This document shows positions 15,379-23,605 of a stretch of 27,922 bases of DNA, in pieces; the stretch's first letter is position 1, and every line of letters begins with the position of its first letter. The notes beneath the pieces are model-generated. The model ran no database searches. It was not told where the DNA came from and saw only the letters and a list, made by a program, of their open reading frames with translations. Location: NCBI GenBank assembly GCA_019416425.1, contig DXXK01000097.1, forward strand, positions 1-27,922. The letters are read 5' to 3'. Source of the DNA: Bacteroidales bacterium (lineage in GTDB: Bacteria > Bacteroidota > Bacteroidia > Bacteroidales > Muribaculaceae). Position numbers and translations under genes: made by a program.

Positions 15379-17055
15379 ATGAATCTATTTTCAAAAAGCA
15401 TCCCCGCGGCCATGGCGCTGCTGGCGATTGCAGGTCTGACGGCCTGCAGCAGCGATGATTGGAAGGATGTCGATGGCAAGGCCCCGTCACTGACCCTGAC
15501 GCAGATCCACGAGCGTACAGAGGCCGGACGGACCATCAAGATCGCCGGTGAGATCACCGACGCCGACGGCATCAGGACCATTGACCTTGTCTGCCACGAG
15601 CTCAACCTGAACAAACGTATCGACCTGATCGAAATCTACGGCGAGCCCCAGACAACGTACCAACTGGACTACGAGTTCAAGATCCAGGAGAACGAGACCG
15701 GCGACAACTTCATGATCGATGTGATCACGACCGACGTCGGGGGACGTCAGGACAAGCAGCAGGTCAAGGTGACTCTGGACGGTGACTTCAACGCCCCGGT
15801 CTTCACCGCATCGCCCGACAACGAGATCACAGTCATCCTGAAACCGCAGACCTACTTCAACCTCAACTTCGCCGTTACCGACAACCGTGTGGTTGACTAT
15901 GTGGAGGTTTCGATGGTGGACATCACCAACGGCGAGGAGAATCCCACCGCTGTAGCCGGCTTCCCCATCCGCATCGAAGGCAACGGCACAAACTCGCTGG
16001 AGTATTCCAACCGCATCACGTTGCCCAGCCAGGCTGCCAAGCTTAAGGCCACCATCACCGCCTACGACAAGGAGGCCAACGAGGCCGCTCACGGAACGAA
16101 GATCAATTCCGTGATCACCGTATCGGAACTGCCCGACTTCCCAGTCATCTATCTCTGCGATGTCGCATCGTCGGCCGAGCTGAACAGTGACGTATTCGGC
16201 GTCCCTGTAGCCATGGACCACACCGGAGCCTTCAAGTACAGCGTACGCTATTATAATGAGAAGCCCGATACCGAGATCTGTTTCCTGGCCCAGAAGACCG
16301 ACTTCGGCCCTATCTGCTTCGGTCCGGATCCCAGCAACGCCAGCACTCTGGGTGATGATCCCGACGAGGTGGGACGCATAAAGCTGGACAAGGCCAATAC
16401 CTACTATAAGATCGACGTGGACACAAAGAACCGTACTTATGCATTGTCCACCTATGCCGTCGCCGACGCCATCAACCCCGTGTCACACCTGCACTACGGC
16501 CAGAACGACCTGAATACATGGTGGGAGACCGATCCGGCCAAGGATGCCGACATCTGGTGGCAGGAATGGTGGTTCGGTCCCACGAACGGACCTAACGGCG
16601 ACAATCCCGCAGCAGTTCCCCACATGACACAGGACAAGACCAACCCCAACATCTTCATATATGAGGACTGGACACTGGAGAGCGGCGAGGAAATGAACTT
16701 CACATTCCACAACTGGCACTCGCATGGCTGGTGGAACTTCACTGCATGGCGTGTCGATGACTCCTCCGACCCCAGCAAGTTCGAGTACTATGGCAACTAC
16801 ATCCCGGCCACATCGCACTACGAGAGCAATGACGACTACTTCAACTTCAAGTACGTCAACATGGACAAGGATGAGTTCAACTTCCGGTATCCCACCGCAG
16901 GCGGCAGCTTCGACATCGGCCAGTGGGGCGCAGAGGATTACCGCAAGAACTTCGTAAAAGACAACTGGGCAAAACCAACAGTAGTGAAGGGCGGCAGGTA
17001 TAAGCTGATCTTCGACGCGCACGCCGAGCGTGCCCGTCTGGTTCCCATGAACTGA
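15379..17055 (+). CDS. SusE-position surface glycan-binding lipoprotein
   Basis: A 558-residue lipoprotein with lipobox GLTAC (Cys 23) followed by SSDDWKD, which fits the Bacteroidetes surface-export signal of acidic residues after Cys. The N-terminal half (about 30-250) looks like two or three immunoglobulin-like beta domains with Cadherin/PKD-style patterns (KIAGEITDADGIRTIDLV, FAVTDNRVVDYVEVSM). The remainder resembles SusE/SusF-type outer-membrane modules (VIYLCDVASS). Residues 381-457 hold 11 Trp, good candidates for sugar-stacking platforms. It is the first gene of the PUL, 30 bases before susC, whereas binding proteins usually follow susD. The role as a surface glycan-binding protein is inferred from position and composition. 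Confidence 0.8.
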   Translation: MNLFSKSIPAAMALLAIAGLTACSSDDWKDVDGKAPSLTLTQIHERTEAGRTIKIAGEITDADGIRTIDLVCHELNLNKRIDLIEIYGEPQTTYQLDYEFKIQENETGDNFMIDVITTDVGGRQDKQQVKVTLDGDFNAPVFTASPDNEITVILKPQTYFNLNFAVTDNRVVDYVEVSMVDITNGEENPTAVAGFPIRIEGNGTNSLEYSNRITLPSQAAKLKATITAYDKEANEAAHGTKINSVITVSELPDFPVIYLCDVASSAELNSDVFGVPVAMDHTGAFKYSVRYYNEKPDTEICFLAQKTDFGPICFGPDPSNASTLGDDPDEVGRIKLDKANTYYKIDVDTKNRTYALSTYAVADAINPVSHLHYGQNDLNTWWETDPAKDADIWWQEWWFGPTNGPNGDNPAAVPHMTQDKTNPNIFIYEDWTLESGEEMNFTFHNWHSHGWWNFTAWRVDDSSDPSKFEYYGNYIPATSHYESNDDYFNFKYVNMDKDEFNFRYPTAGGSFDIGQWGAEDYRKNFVKDNWAKPTVVKGGRYKLIFDAHAERARLVPMN

Positions 17056-17085
17056 TAACATCTACATATAACCCATTGAATCATC

Positions 17086-20000
17086 ATGAAAAAGTATATT
17101 GTGACATTATGCCTGGCCATGATAGGCTGCATATGCGCCATGGCCCAGGACATAGCTGTCAGCGGGCAGGTTCTGTCCAAGACTGACGGCGAGCCCCTGA
17201 TCGGAGCCACCGTACGCATCAAAGGCACAACCCAAGGTGCCGTAACCGACATCGATGGAAACTACAAGTTCGCCAAGGTGAATCCCAAGGCAATCCTGGT
17301 ATTCAACTATGTGGGATACAAAGAGATGGAGGCGCCCGTGAATGGTCACAGCACTGTCAATGTAGAGATGACCGAGACCACCGCGTCGCTCGATGAGCTG
17401 GTGGTTGTAGGTTACGGTGTCGCCAAGAAGAGCGACCTGACCAGCTCCATCTCCACCATCAAGGGTTCAGAACTGAACGAGATGGTGACCGGCAACGCCA
17501 TGGACGCACTGCAGGGCCGCGTGCCTGGCGTCCAGGTTGCCACCGGCGGCGGTCCCGGCTCGACCCCGAAGGTTATGGTCCGAGGCGTCACCACCGTCGG
17601 CGACTCCAGCCCTCTTTACGTTGTTGATGGAGTGCCCTTGAACTCCAACAACATCAACTTCATCAACAACAACGACATCGAGAGCATGGAGGTGCTGAAA
17701 GACGCTTCTGCATCGGCAATATACGGTACACGTGCATCGAACGGTGTGATCATCATCACCACCAAGAAGGGCAAGGCAGGAGCAACGCATGTCGACTTCT
17801 CCGCATCCGTGGGCTGGCAGCACATTCCGAAGCCCAGTATCGCCTACGCCGATGAATATGAGAAAGTGTTCAAGATGCGTTACGAAAACGACGGCCGCGT
17901 GGCTCCCTGGGCTTCTCCCTTTGTCGACTATGCCGCAGTCGACGGAACCGACTGGTGGGACGAGGTTGTAAAACCCGCCGCCCTGGTCCAGAACTACTCG
18001 CTGAGCGTCCGTGGCGGTAACGACAAGTGGGTCTACAGCCTGTCGGTGGGTTACTTCCGCAACAACTCGCAGTTCGACTACGGTTACTGGGACAAGCTGA
18101 ACATCCGCTTCAACACCGAGTTCAACTTCACCAACTGGCTGAAGGCCGGTATCGACTTTGCCCCCAACATGGAAAACTGGGACAACACCCCCAATGTATT
18201 CGGTGCCGCCATGTCGATGGACCCGACCACTCCCGTGTTCCGTCCAGAGGACCAATGGGATCCCTCGAATCCGATGAACAACTACCAGCGTTCGTACAAC
18301 AACCAGGAATGGAACCCCGCCGCTTCGGTGGCCCGTATGGACAACAGCACCCGCAAGATGCAGTTGAACATGAATCCCTACATCCAGATACAGCCCATCA
18401 AGCAGCTGACGCTGCGCACACAGTTCGGTATCAACGCCTGGTATCAGCGCAACGACTACTACAACTGCGCGTTCCACCTGGACGCACTTGAGCAGAATGT
18501 CAAGAACAGCGACGGCCGCAACTACTCCGACCAGCTGAACTGGACATGGAACAACACCATCTCCTACATCGACACGTTCGCAGACAAGCACAACCTGACC
18601 GCCATGGTTGGCTTCACTGCCGAGCGTTACGGCAACTGGTGGGCCAACGCCTCGCGCCAGGATATCCCGGGCATGAGCGACCTGCTTCATGAGGTCAGCG
18701 CCGGTATCGGCGACCAGTTCGCATCCGGTAGCTCCAGCTTCACGACTCTGGCATCGTTCCTGGGTCGTGTGATGTACAACTTCGACAGCCGCTACTACCT
18801 GACCGCATCAATACGTGCAGACGGTAGCTCCAAGTTCCCTAAAGGCAACAAGTGGGCGTACTTTCCCTCTGCGTCAATCGCGTGGCGACTCTCCGAGGAA
18901 CCCTTCATGGAAGGCACTCGCGGCTGGCTGGACAATGCCAAGATCCGTCTGGGTTGGGGTAAGGTAGGCAACCAGAACATCGACCCGGGTCTGTTCCTGT
19001 CCACTATCAACAACAGTGTGAACTACGTGTTCGGTGATCCCGCATCGCGCTATCCCTCATCGATCATCGGCCAGATAGGCAACCCGAACCTGAAATGGGA
19101 AACCGTCGAGGACATCGACTTCGGTATCGACGCCACCTTCCTGCAGGGTCGTCTGAACCTGACCTTCGATCTCTACCAGAAGACCAGCCATGACATGCTT
19201 TACGCCCGTCAGAGCCAGCTGATCATGGGTGTGCCGACCTGGATGGGTGCCATCACGCAGAACATCGGCGAGATGCGCGCACGCGGCTGGGAACTCTCTC
19301 TGAGCTGGAACGACCACGCAGGTGAGTTCGGCTACAATGTCGGCGTACAGCTGTCGCAGGTCAAGAACAAGGCTATCCGTTTCTCCGGACAGGGTCCGGT
19401 ATGGGGCGGCAGCGGTCTGAGCGAAAGCATCATCAAGAACGAGGACGGCGGTTTGATCTCGCGCTTCTTCGGATACAAGACCGACGGTCTGTTCCAGAAC
19501 TGGGAGGAAGTCTATGCCCACACCAACGAGCATGGCAAGATGATCCAGCCCGACGCGCAACCCGGTGACATCAAGTATCTGGACCTGAACCACGACGGCC
19601 AGCTCAGCGACGAGGACAAAGCCTACATCGGCAACCCCTACCCCGACCTGATGATCGGCTTCAACGTCGGCTTGAACTGGCGAGGTTTCGACTTCCTGGC
19701 CAATTTCTACGGCACTGTCGGCAACGACATCTTCAACCTGCAGAAAGGTCGCTACAGCGGCACCAGCGGCCAGAACGTCTATAAAGGCACTCTGGACAAG
19801 GCATGGCACGGCGAGGGCACCAGCAACGACATCCCGCGTCTGTCCTACAACGACCTGAACCAGAACTATACCCGCGTTTCGGACTTCTTCGTGGAGGATG
19901 GCAGCTACTTCCGCTGCAAGCTGCTGACACTGGGCTATACCCTGCCGGCAAGCTTCATGGGCAAATACAACCTGCGCTTCTACTTCTCGGCACAGAACCT

Positions 20001-20136
20001 GTTCACCATCACCAAGTACAAGGGAATGGATCCCGAGCGGCCATTCTACGACGGCGGCTCCATCGAGACCGGTATCGACCGTGCGAACTATCCCACACCG
20101 AAGACGTTCCTCTTCGGAGTTGACTTCAAATTCTAA
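17086..20136 (+). CDS. SusC/RagA-family TonB-dependent outer membrane transporter
   Basis: A 1016-residue importer. It has a Sec signal peptide (MKKYIVTLCLAMIGCICAMA, cleaved before QD), a carboxypeptidase-D-like regulatory domain (about 24-100, VSGQVLSKTDGEPLIGATV), a TonB box-like segment (LDELVVVGYG, 102-111), a plug (about 115-230, with DGVPLNSNNINFINNNDIES and KDASASAIYGTRASNGVI), and a 22-strand barrel ending in FGVDFKF with a terminal Phe. No N-terminal STN domain is present, so signalling is left to the HTCS. An EF-hand-like loop (DLNHDGQLSDED, 833-844) is present. It imports oligosaccharides capped by the SusD lid encoded 19 bases downstream. Codon bias is very strong, like that of groEL, implying high expression when induced. 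Confidence 0.97.
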   Translation: MKKYIVTLCLAMIGCICAMAQDIAVSGQVLSKTDGEPLIGATVRIKGTTQGAVTDIDGNYKFAKVNPKAILVFNYVGYKEMEAPVNGHSTVNVEMTETTASLDELVVVGYGVAKKSDLTSSISTIKGSELNEMVTGNAMDALQGRVPGVQVATGGGPGSTPKVMVRGVTTVGDSSPLYVVDGVPLNSNNINFINNNDIESMEVLKDASASAIYGTRASNGVIIITTKKGKAGATHVDFSASVGWQHIPKPSIAYADEYEKVFKMRYENDGRVAPWASPFVDYAAVDGTDWWDEVVKPAALVQNYSLSVRGGNDKWVYSLSVGYFRNNSQFDYGYWDKLNIRFNTEFNFTNWLKAGIDFAPNMENWDNTPNVFGAAMSMDPTTPVFRPEDQWDPSNPMNNYQRSYNNQEWNPAASVARMDNSTRKMQLNMNPYIQIQPIKQLTLRTQFGINAWYQRNDYYNCAFHLDALEQNVKNSDGRNYSDQLNWTWNNTISYIDTFADKHNLTAMVGFTAERYGNWWANASRQDIPGMSDLLHEVSAGIGDQFASGSSSFTTLASFLGRVMYNFDSRYYLTASIRADGSSKFPKGNKWAYFPSASIAWRLSEEPFMEGTRGWLDNAKIRLGWGKVGNQNIDPGLFLSTINNSVNYVFGDPASRYPSSIIGQIGNPNLKWETVEDIDFGIDATFLQGRLNLTFDLYQKTSHDMLYARQSQLIMGVPTWMGAITQNIGEMRARGWELSLSWNDHAGEFGYNVGVQLSQVKNKAIRFSGQGPVWGGSGLSESIIKNEDGGLISRFFGYKTDGLFQNWEEVYAHTNEHGKMIQPDAQPGDIKYLDLNHDGQLSDEDKAYIGNPYPDLMIGFNVGLNWRGFDFLANFYGTVGNDIFNLQKGRYSGTSGQNVYKGTLDKAWHGEGTSNDIPRLSYNDLNQNYTRVSDFFVEDGSYFRCKLLTLGYTLPASFMGKYNLRFYFSAQNLFTITKYKGMDPERPFYDGGSIETGIDRANYPTPKTFLFGVDFKF

Positions 20137-20155
20137 GCAATAAATACGAATAAAG

Positions 20156-21832
20156 ATGAAAAAGATAATATATTCGCTCGTTGCCGCCGCAGGCGCCCTG
20201 GGACTGACCGGGTGCGATGACTTCCTGACCGAGGATGTCCGCGGTACCGAGAACCTCAACACTTATCTGCAGACCGAGGAAGAAGTCAACGCCTATGTGG
20301 GCGGATGCTACTTCGAGATCGCCAAGGGTGGCGACTGGTGGCAGGTGTACAACGCCTGGCTGATGTCGGACATGACTACCGATGACCTGTGGGACGGCAA
20401 TACCACCCAGGACGACGGCTATCAGGACATAACCCACTTCCAGCCCAACGCACCGGCCAACGGCATTATCCAGAACTTCTGGGGTGCCCGTTACCAGGGC
20501 ATCACCACGTGCAACATCGGTATCGAGCGTATTCCCCAGGCCAGCATGAACGAGACTCTGCGCAACCAGCGTCTGGCCGAGGTGCGTTTCCTCCGCGCGT
20601 TCTTCTATTTCGACCTGGTCCGCAACTTCGGAGGCGTACCCTTGATCAAGGAATACACCGGAAGCACCGAGGGTATTGGCCGCAGCAGCATCGAGGAATG
20701 CTATAAGTTCATCGAGGATGAGCTGAGCGACGTGGCGAAGATCCTGCCCCAGCGCAGCCAGTACTCGGCCGCCGACATAGGCCGTGCCACCCGCGGCGCC
20801 GCCCTCGGAATCCTGGGCAAGGCTCAGCTCTATCAAGGCAAGTGGGCCGAGGCCAAGGCCACTCTGAAGACCATCATCGACGAGAAGGAGTACGAGCTTC
20901 TGCCCAACTTCGGCGATGTATGGAGCACCAAGCACAACAACAGCAAGGAATCGCTGTTCGAGGTTCAGCAGACTTACACCGGCGAGACCTATCTGATGGG
21001 CAACTCACTGCCTGTCGTTACAGGCTGCCGTAACGGTGTAGGCGACGGATGGTCCTGGGGTCAGCCCACCTCCGACCTGGAGAACGCCTTCATCGCCGCC
21101 GGTGATAACGAGCGTCTCCGCTGGACAATCATCAAGACCGCCTGCACCGAGATCGCCGGCGAGCCTGATTTCGCCAAGTTCGTTGAGAACAACAGCTCCA
21201 TCGGAAAGATCACCGATGATAAGTTCGTTGGATACAAGGAGACCTTCGGATGGACTGACGAGACCTACAATACAACCTACATCATCGACCCTGCCCAGCA
21301 CAAGTCCGCGCGAATCATCCGCAAGTACTTCGTGCCGCTGGCCGAGCGTCCCGAGGTTTACAATACGATGCGTCTGCCTCTGAACCAGCGCGTATTGCGC
21401 TATGCCGATGTCCTGCTGATGTACGCCGAGGCCTGTGCCGAGACGCATGATGACGGCCAGGCACAGTGGGCCTTGAACCAGGTGCGCAACCGCGTCAGTC
21501 TGGCGCCTGTCACCTCCACCGGCACCGCCCTGCGCGATGCTGTGCGAGCCGAGCGGCGTCTGGAGCTTGCCCACGAGCAGTGCCGTCTCTACGACCTCCG
21601 TCGTTGGGATTGCGCCAACGGCAAGAAGATGATGGCCAACGTATTCGGACCTGATGGAACGTTCGTCAAATACAACACCGGCGCCAACGCCGACATGTAC
21701 GAGAAGGTAAATCAAGGCGAAACCAGCGATAAGGGTATCCGCTTCAATGAAGGACGTGACCTGCTGTGGCCCATCCCGCAGTATGAGATCCAGCATTCTA
21801 ACGGTGCGATTATCCAGAATCCCGGTTATTAA
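20156..21832 (+). CDS. SusD/RagB-family surface glycan-binding lipoprotein
   Basis: A 558-residue SusD homologue. The lipoprotein signal ends GLTGC (Cys 20), followed by DDFLTED, an acidic surface-export signal. Family hallmarks are the helical RAFFYFDLVRNFGGVPL in the TPR-like core, ERRLELAHEQCRLYDLRRW, and the C-terminal LLWPIPQYEIQHSN followed by QNPGY. It should sit as a hinged lid on the SusC barrel and bind the target glycan at the cell surface. The gene follows susC by 19 bases and shares its strong codon bias. A strong hairpin without a T-run follows the stop codon and may set the SusCD-to-enzyme expression ratio. Confidence 0.97.
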   Translation: MKKIIYSLVAAAGALGLTGCDDFLTEDVRGTENLNTYLQTEEEVNAYVGGCYFEIAKGGDWWQVYNAWLMSDMTTDDLWDGNTTQDDGYQDITHFQPNAPANGIIQNFWGARYQGITTCNIGIERIPQASMNETLRNQRLAEVRFLRAFFYFDLVRNFGGVPLIKEYTGSTEGIGRSSIEECYKFIEDELSDVAKILPQRSQYSAADIGRATRGAALGILGKAQLYQGKWAEAKATLKTIIDEKEYELLPNFGDVWSTKHNNSKESLFEVQQTYTGETYLMGNSLPVVTGCRNGVGDGWSWGQPTSDLENAFIAAGDNERLRWTIIKTACTEIAGEPDFAKFVENNSSIGKITDDKFVGYKETFGWTDETYNTTYIIDPAQHKSARIIRKYFVPLAERPEVYNTMRLPLNQRVLRYADVLLMYAEACAETHDDGQAQWALNQVRNRVSLAPVTSTGTALRDAVRAERRLELAHEQCRLYDLRRWDCANGKKMMANVFGPDGTFVKYNTGANADMYEKVNQGETSDKGIRFNEGRDLLWPIPQYEIQHSNGAIIQNPGY

Positions 21833-21848
21833 GCGTTAATTGTGGTGA

Positions 21849-21881
21849 GGGGGCCGGAAGGACAATTTCCTCCCGGCCCCC
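21849..21881 (+). other. Intercistronic GC-rich hairpin between susD and the GH30 gene
   Basis: GGGGGCCGG (21849-21857) and CCGGCCCCC (21873-21881) form a perfect 9-base GC stem; AGGA/TCCT inside can extend it. No T-run follows (GGTATACCC), so it is not a standard terminator. A barrier to 3' exonucleases or a partial terminator is plausible. Confidence 0.7.
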
Positions 21882-21912
21882 GGTATACCCTATGAATGAC
21901 AATCATTTAATT

Positions 21913-23592
21913 ATGAAATTAGCGAAATATCTTATCATATGTGCCCTGTCGATGGGCATGATGGCCTGCAGCGACGGTCCCGGCGGACCGTCGACCAAGC
22001 ATCCCAACGGCGAGGATCCCGATCAGCCGGAACAGCCGGGTGACAACGATGATCCTGAGGACGATGTCAAGTCGCCAACTCCGACCTTCACCCTCTCTAC
22101 CGAGAAAGCTACCGTTGATCCAGAGAAGAAAATCCAGGAGATGGAGGGTTTCGGTGCCTCGGACTGCTGGCTTCCTAACCAGATAGGCCAGTACTGGACC
22201 GCCAACCGTCAGCAGCTGGCACAATGGCTCTTCTCGCAAACTATATCCAAGGACGGTAATCCGGAAGGTATCGGTCTGTCCATGTGGCGTGTGAATTTAG
22301 GAGCCGGTACTGCCGAGCAGGGAGACAAGAGCAACATGCAGGCCAACAACCGCGCCGAGTCATATCTGACCGACGGCTCCTACAACTGGAACAAGTGCGC
22401 CGGCCAGCGTTACTTCATGCAACAGGCCAAGATCAACGGTGTCGAGAAATTCGTTCTCTTCTCCAACTCGCCCCTTGTACAGTACACACGCAACGGCATG
22501 GGCTACTCCGACAACGGCGGAAGCACCAACCTGAAGGACGACTGCTACGATGATTACGCTGAATACATGGCCGAGGTAGCGAATTATTTCGTAAAGAGCG
22601 GTTACAACATCTCTCATATCTCCCCTGTCAACGAACCGCAGTACGACTGGGGCGTGGATGCAAGCGGAACGGCATCGCAGGAAGGCTGCGGCTGGACCAA
22701 TGCCCAGGTGGCCCGACTCACACGTGAGCTTGACAAATCACTTGAATCCCGCGGACTGAACACAATGATCTCGATAGGCGAGGCTGCCTCGTGGGAATAT
22801 ATGTATTCCAACAGCAATTCATCACGTGCCCGCGCCAATACCATCGACGCCTTCTTCAATCCCGAGTCCGATGCCTACGTGGGCGACCTGAAGCATGTGG
22901 GCAATCTGACCTGCGGCCACAGCTACTGGACGTTCGACAACTGGAGCCATATGCGCAACATACGCAAAAAGGTGAAGGATGCGGCGGCAGCGCGTGGGCT
23001 TCGTGTATGGCAGACAGAATGGTCGATGCTTGACAAGGAACCTTCGGAGCTGGGCGGCTCGTACGATGACGTAACCGAATTCGATATCGCACAGTATATG
23101 TCACGTATCATCCACTGCGACATCACGATGGCCGGATGTACCTCCTGGTCGTACTGGACAGCAATGTCGGTTGAGCGCTGGAGCCAGAAGAACCGCTTCG
23201 AGTTGATCAAAACAACACCAGCCGGCGGAAACTACAGCGACGATTTCACCGCCGAGGGAAAGATTGAAGCCACTCCCAACCTCTGGGTGCTGGGCAACTA
23301 CAGCCTGTTCGTCCGTCCCGGTTACTATCTCTGCGGTCTCGACATCAAAGAGGACAAGGACTTCTTCGGAACCGCATACATCGCTCCGGACAAGAGCCGC
23401 CTGGTTCTGGTCATCACCAACTATGACAAGAAGAACGGCGTGACCATAGACATGGTCGTCCCTGAGGGAGCAAAGTCTGTTTACCGCTACACCACCACAT
23501 CCGCCAAACACCTGAAGCAGGAACGCTTCAGCCTTAAGGACAAGGTATTCGTGGAGCCGAAGAGTGTTACGACAATCGTATATAACTTCTAA
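21913..23592 (+). CDS. GH30-family endo-glycanase lipoprotein
   Basis: A glycoside hydrolase of about 559 residues. I chose ATG 21913 over 21892 because the lipoprotein signal (MKLAKYLIICALSMGMMAC, Cys 19) begins there. A Pro/Asp/Glu/Gly-rich linker (about 20-55) holds the enzyme away from the membrane. The catalytic TIM barrel carries GFGASDCWLPNQIGQYW near its start, the acid/base E241 in SPVNEPQYDW and the nucleophile E369 in VWQTEWSML, the GH30 pattern. A C-terminal beta-sandwich (about 465-559) follows. GH30 members hit beta-1,6-glucan, beta-1,6-galactan, xylan or glucosylceramide. The subfamily is not certain; the form recalls beta-1,6-galactanases. Its product would feed SusC and then the GH2 enzyme. 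Confidence 0.88.
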   Translation: MKLAKYLIICALSMGMMACSDGPGGPSTKHPNGEDPDQPEQPGDNDDPEDDVKSPTPTFTLSTEKATVDPEKKIQEMEGFGASDCWLPNQIGQYWTANRQQLAQWLFSQTISKDGNPEGIGLSMWRVNLGAGTAEQGDKSNMQANNRAESYLTDGSYNWNKCAGQRYFMQQAKINGVEKFVLFSNSPLVQYTRNGMGYSDNGGSTNLKDDCYDDYAEYMAEVANYFVKSGYNISHISPVNEPQYDWGVDASGTASQEGCGWTNAQVARLTRELDKSLESRGLNTMISIGEAASWEYMYSNSNSSRARANTIDAFFNPESDAYVGDLKHVGNLTCGHSYWTFDNWSHMRNIRKKVKDAAAARGLRVWQTEWSMLDKEPSELGGSYDDVTEFDIAQYMSRIIHCDITMAGCTSWSYWTAMSVERWSQKNRFELIKTTPAGGNYSDDFTAEGKIEATPNLWVLGNYSLFVRPGYYLCGLDIKEDKDFFGTAYIAPDKSRLVLVITNYDKKNGVTIDMVVPEGAKSVYRYTTTSAKHLKQERFSLKDKVFVEPKSVTTIVYNF

Positions 23593-23605
23593 AACCCAAC
23601 TGGAC

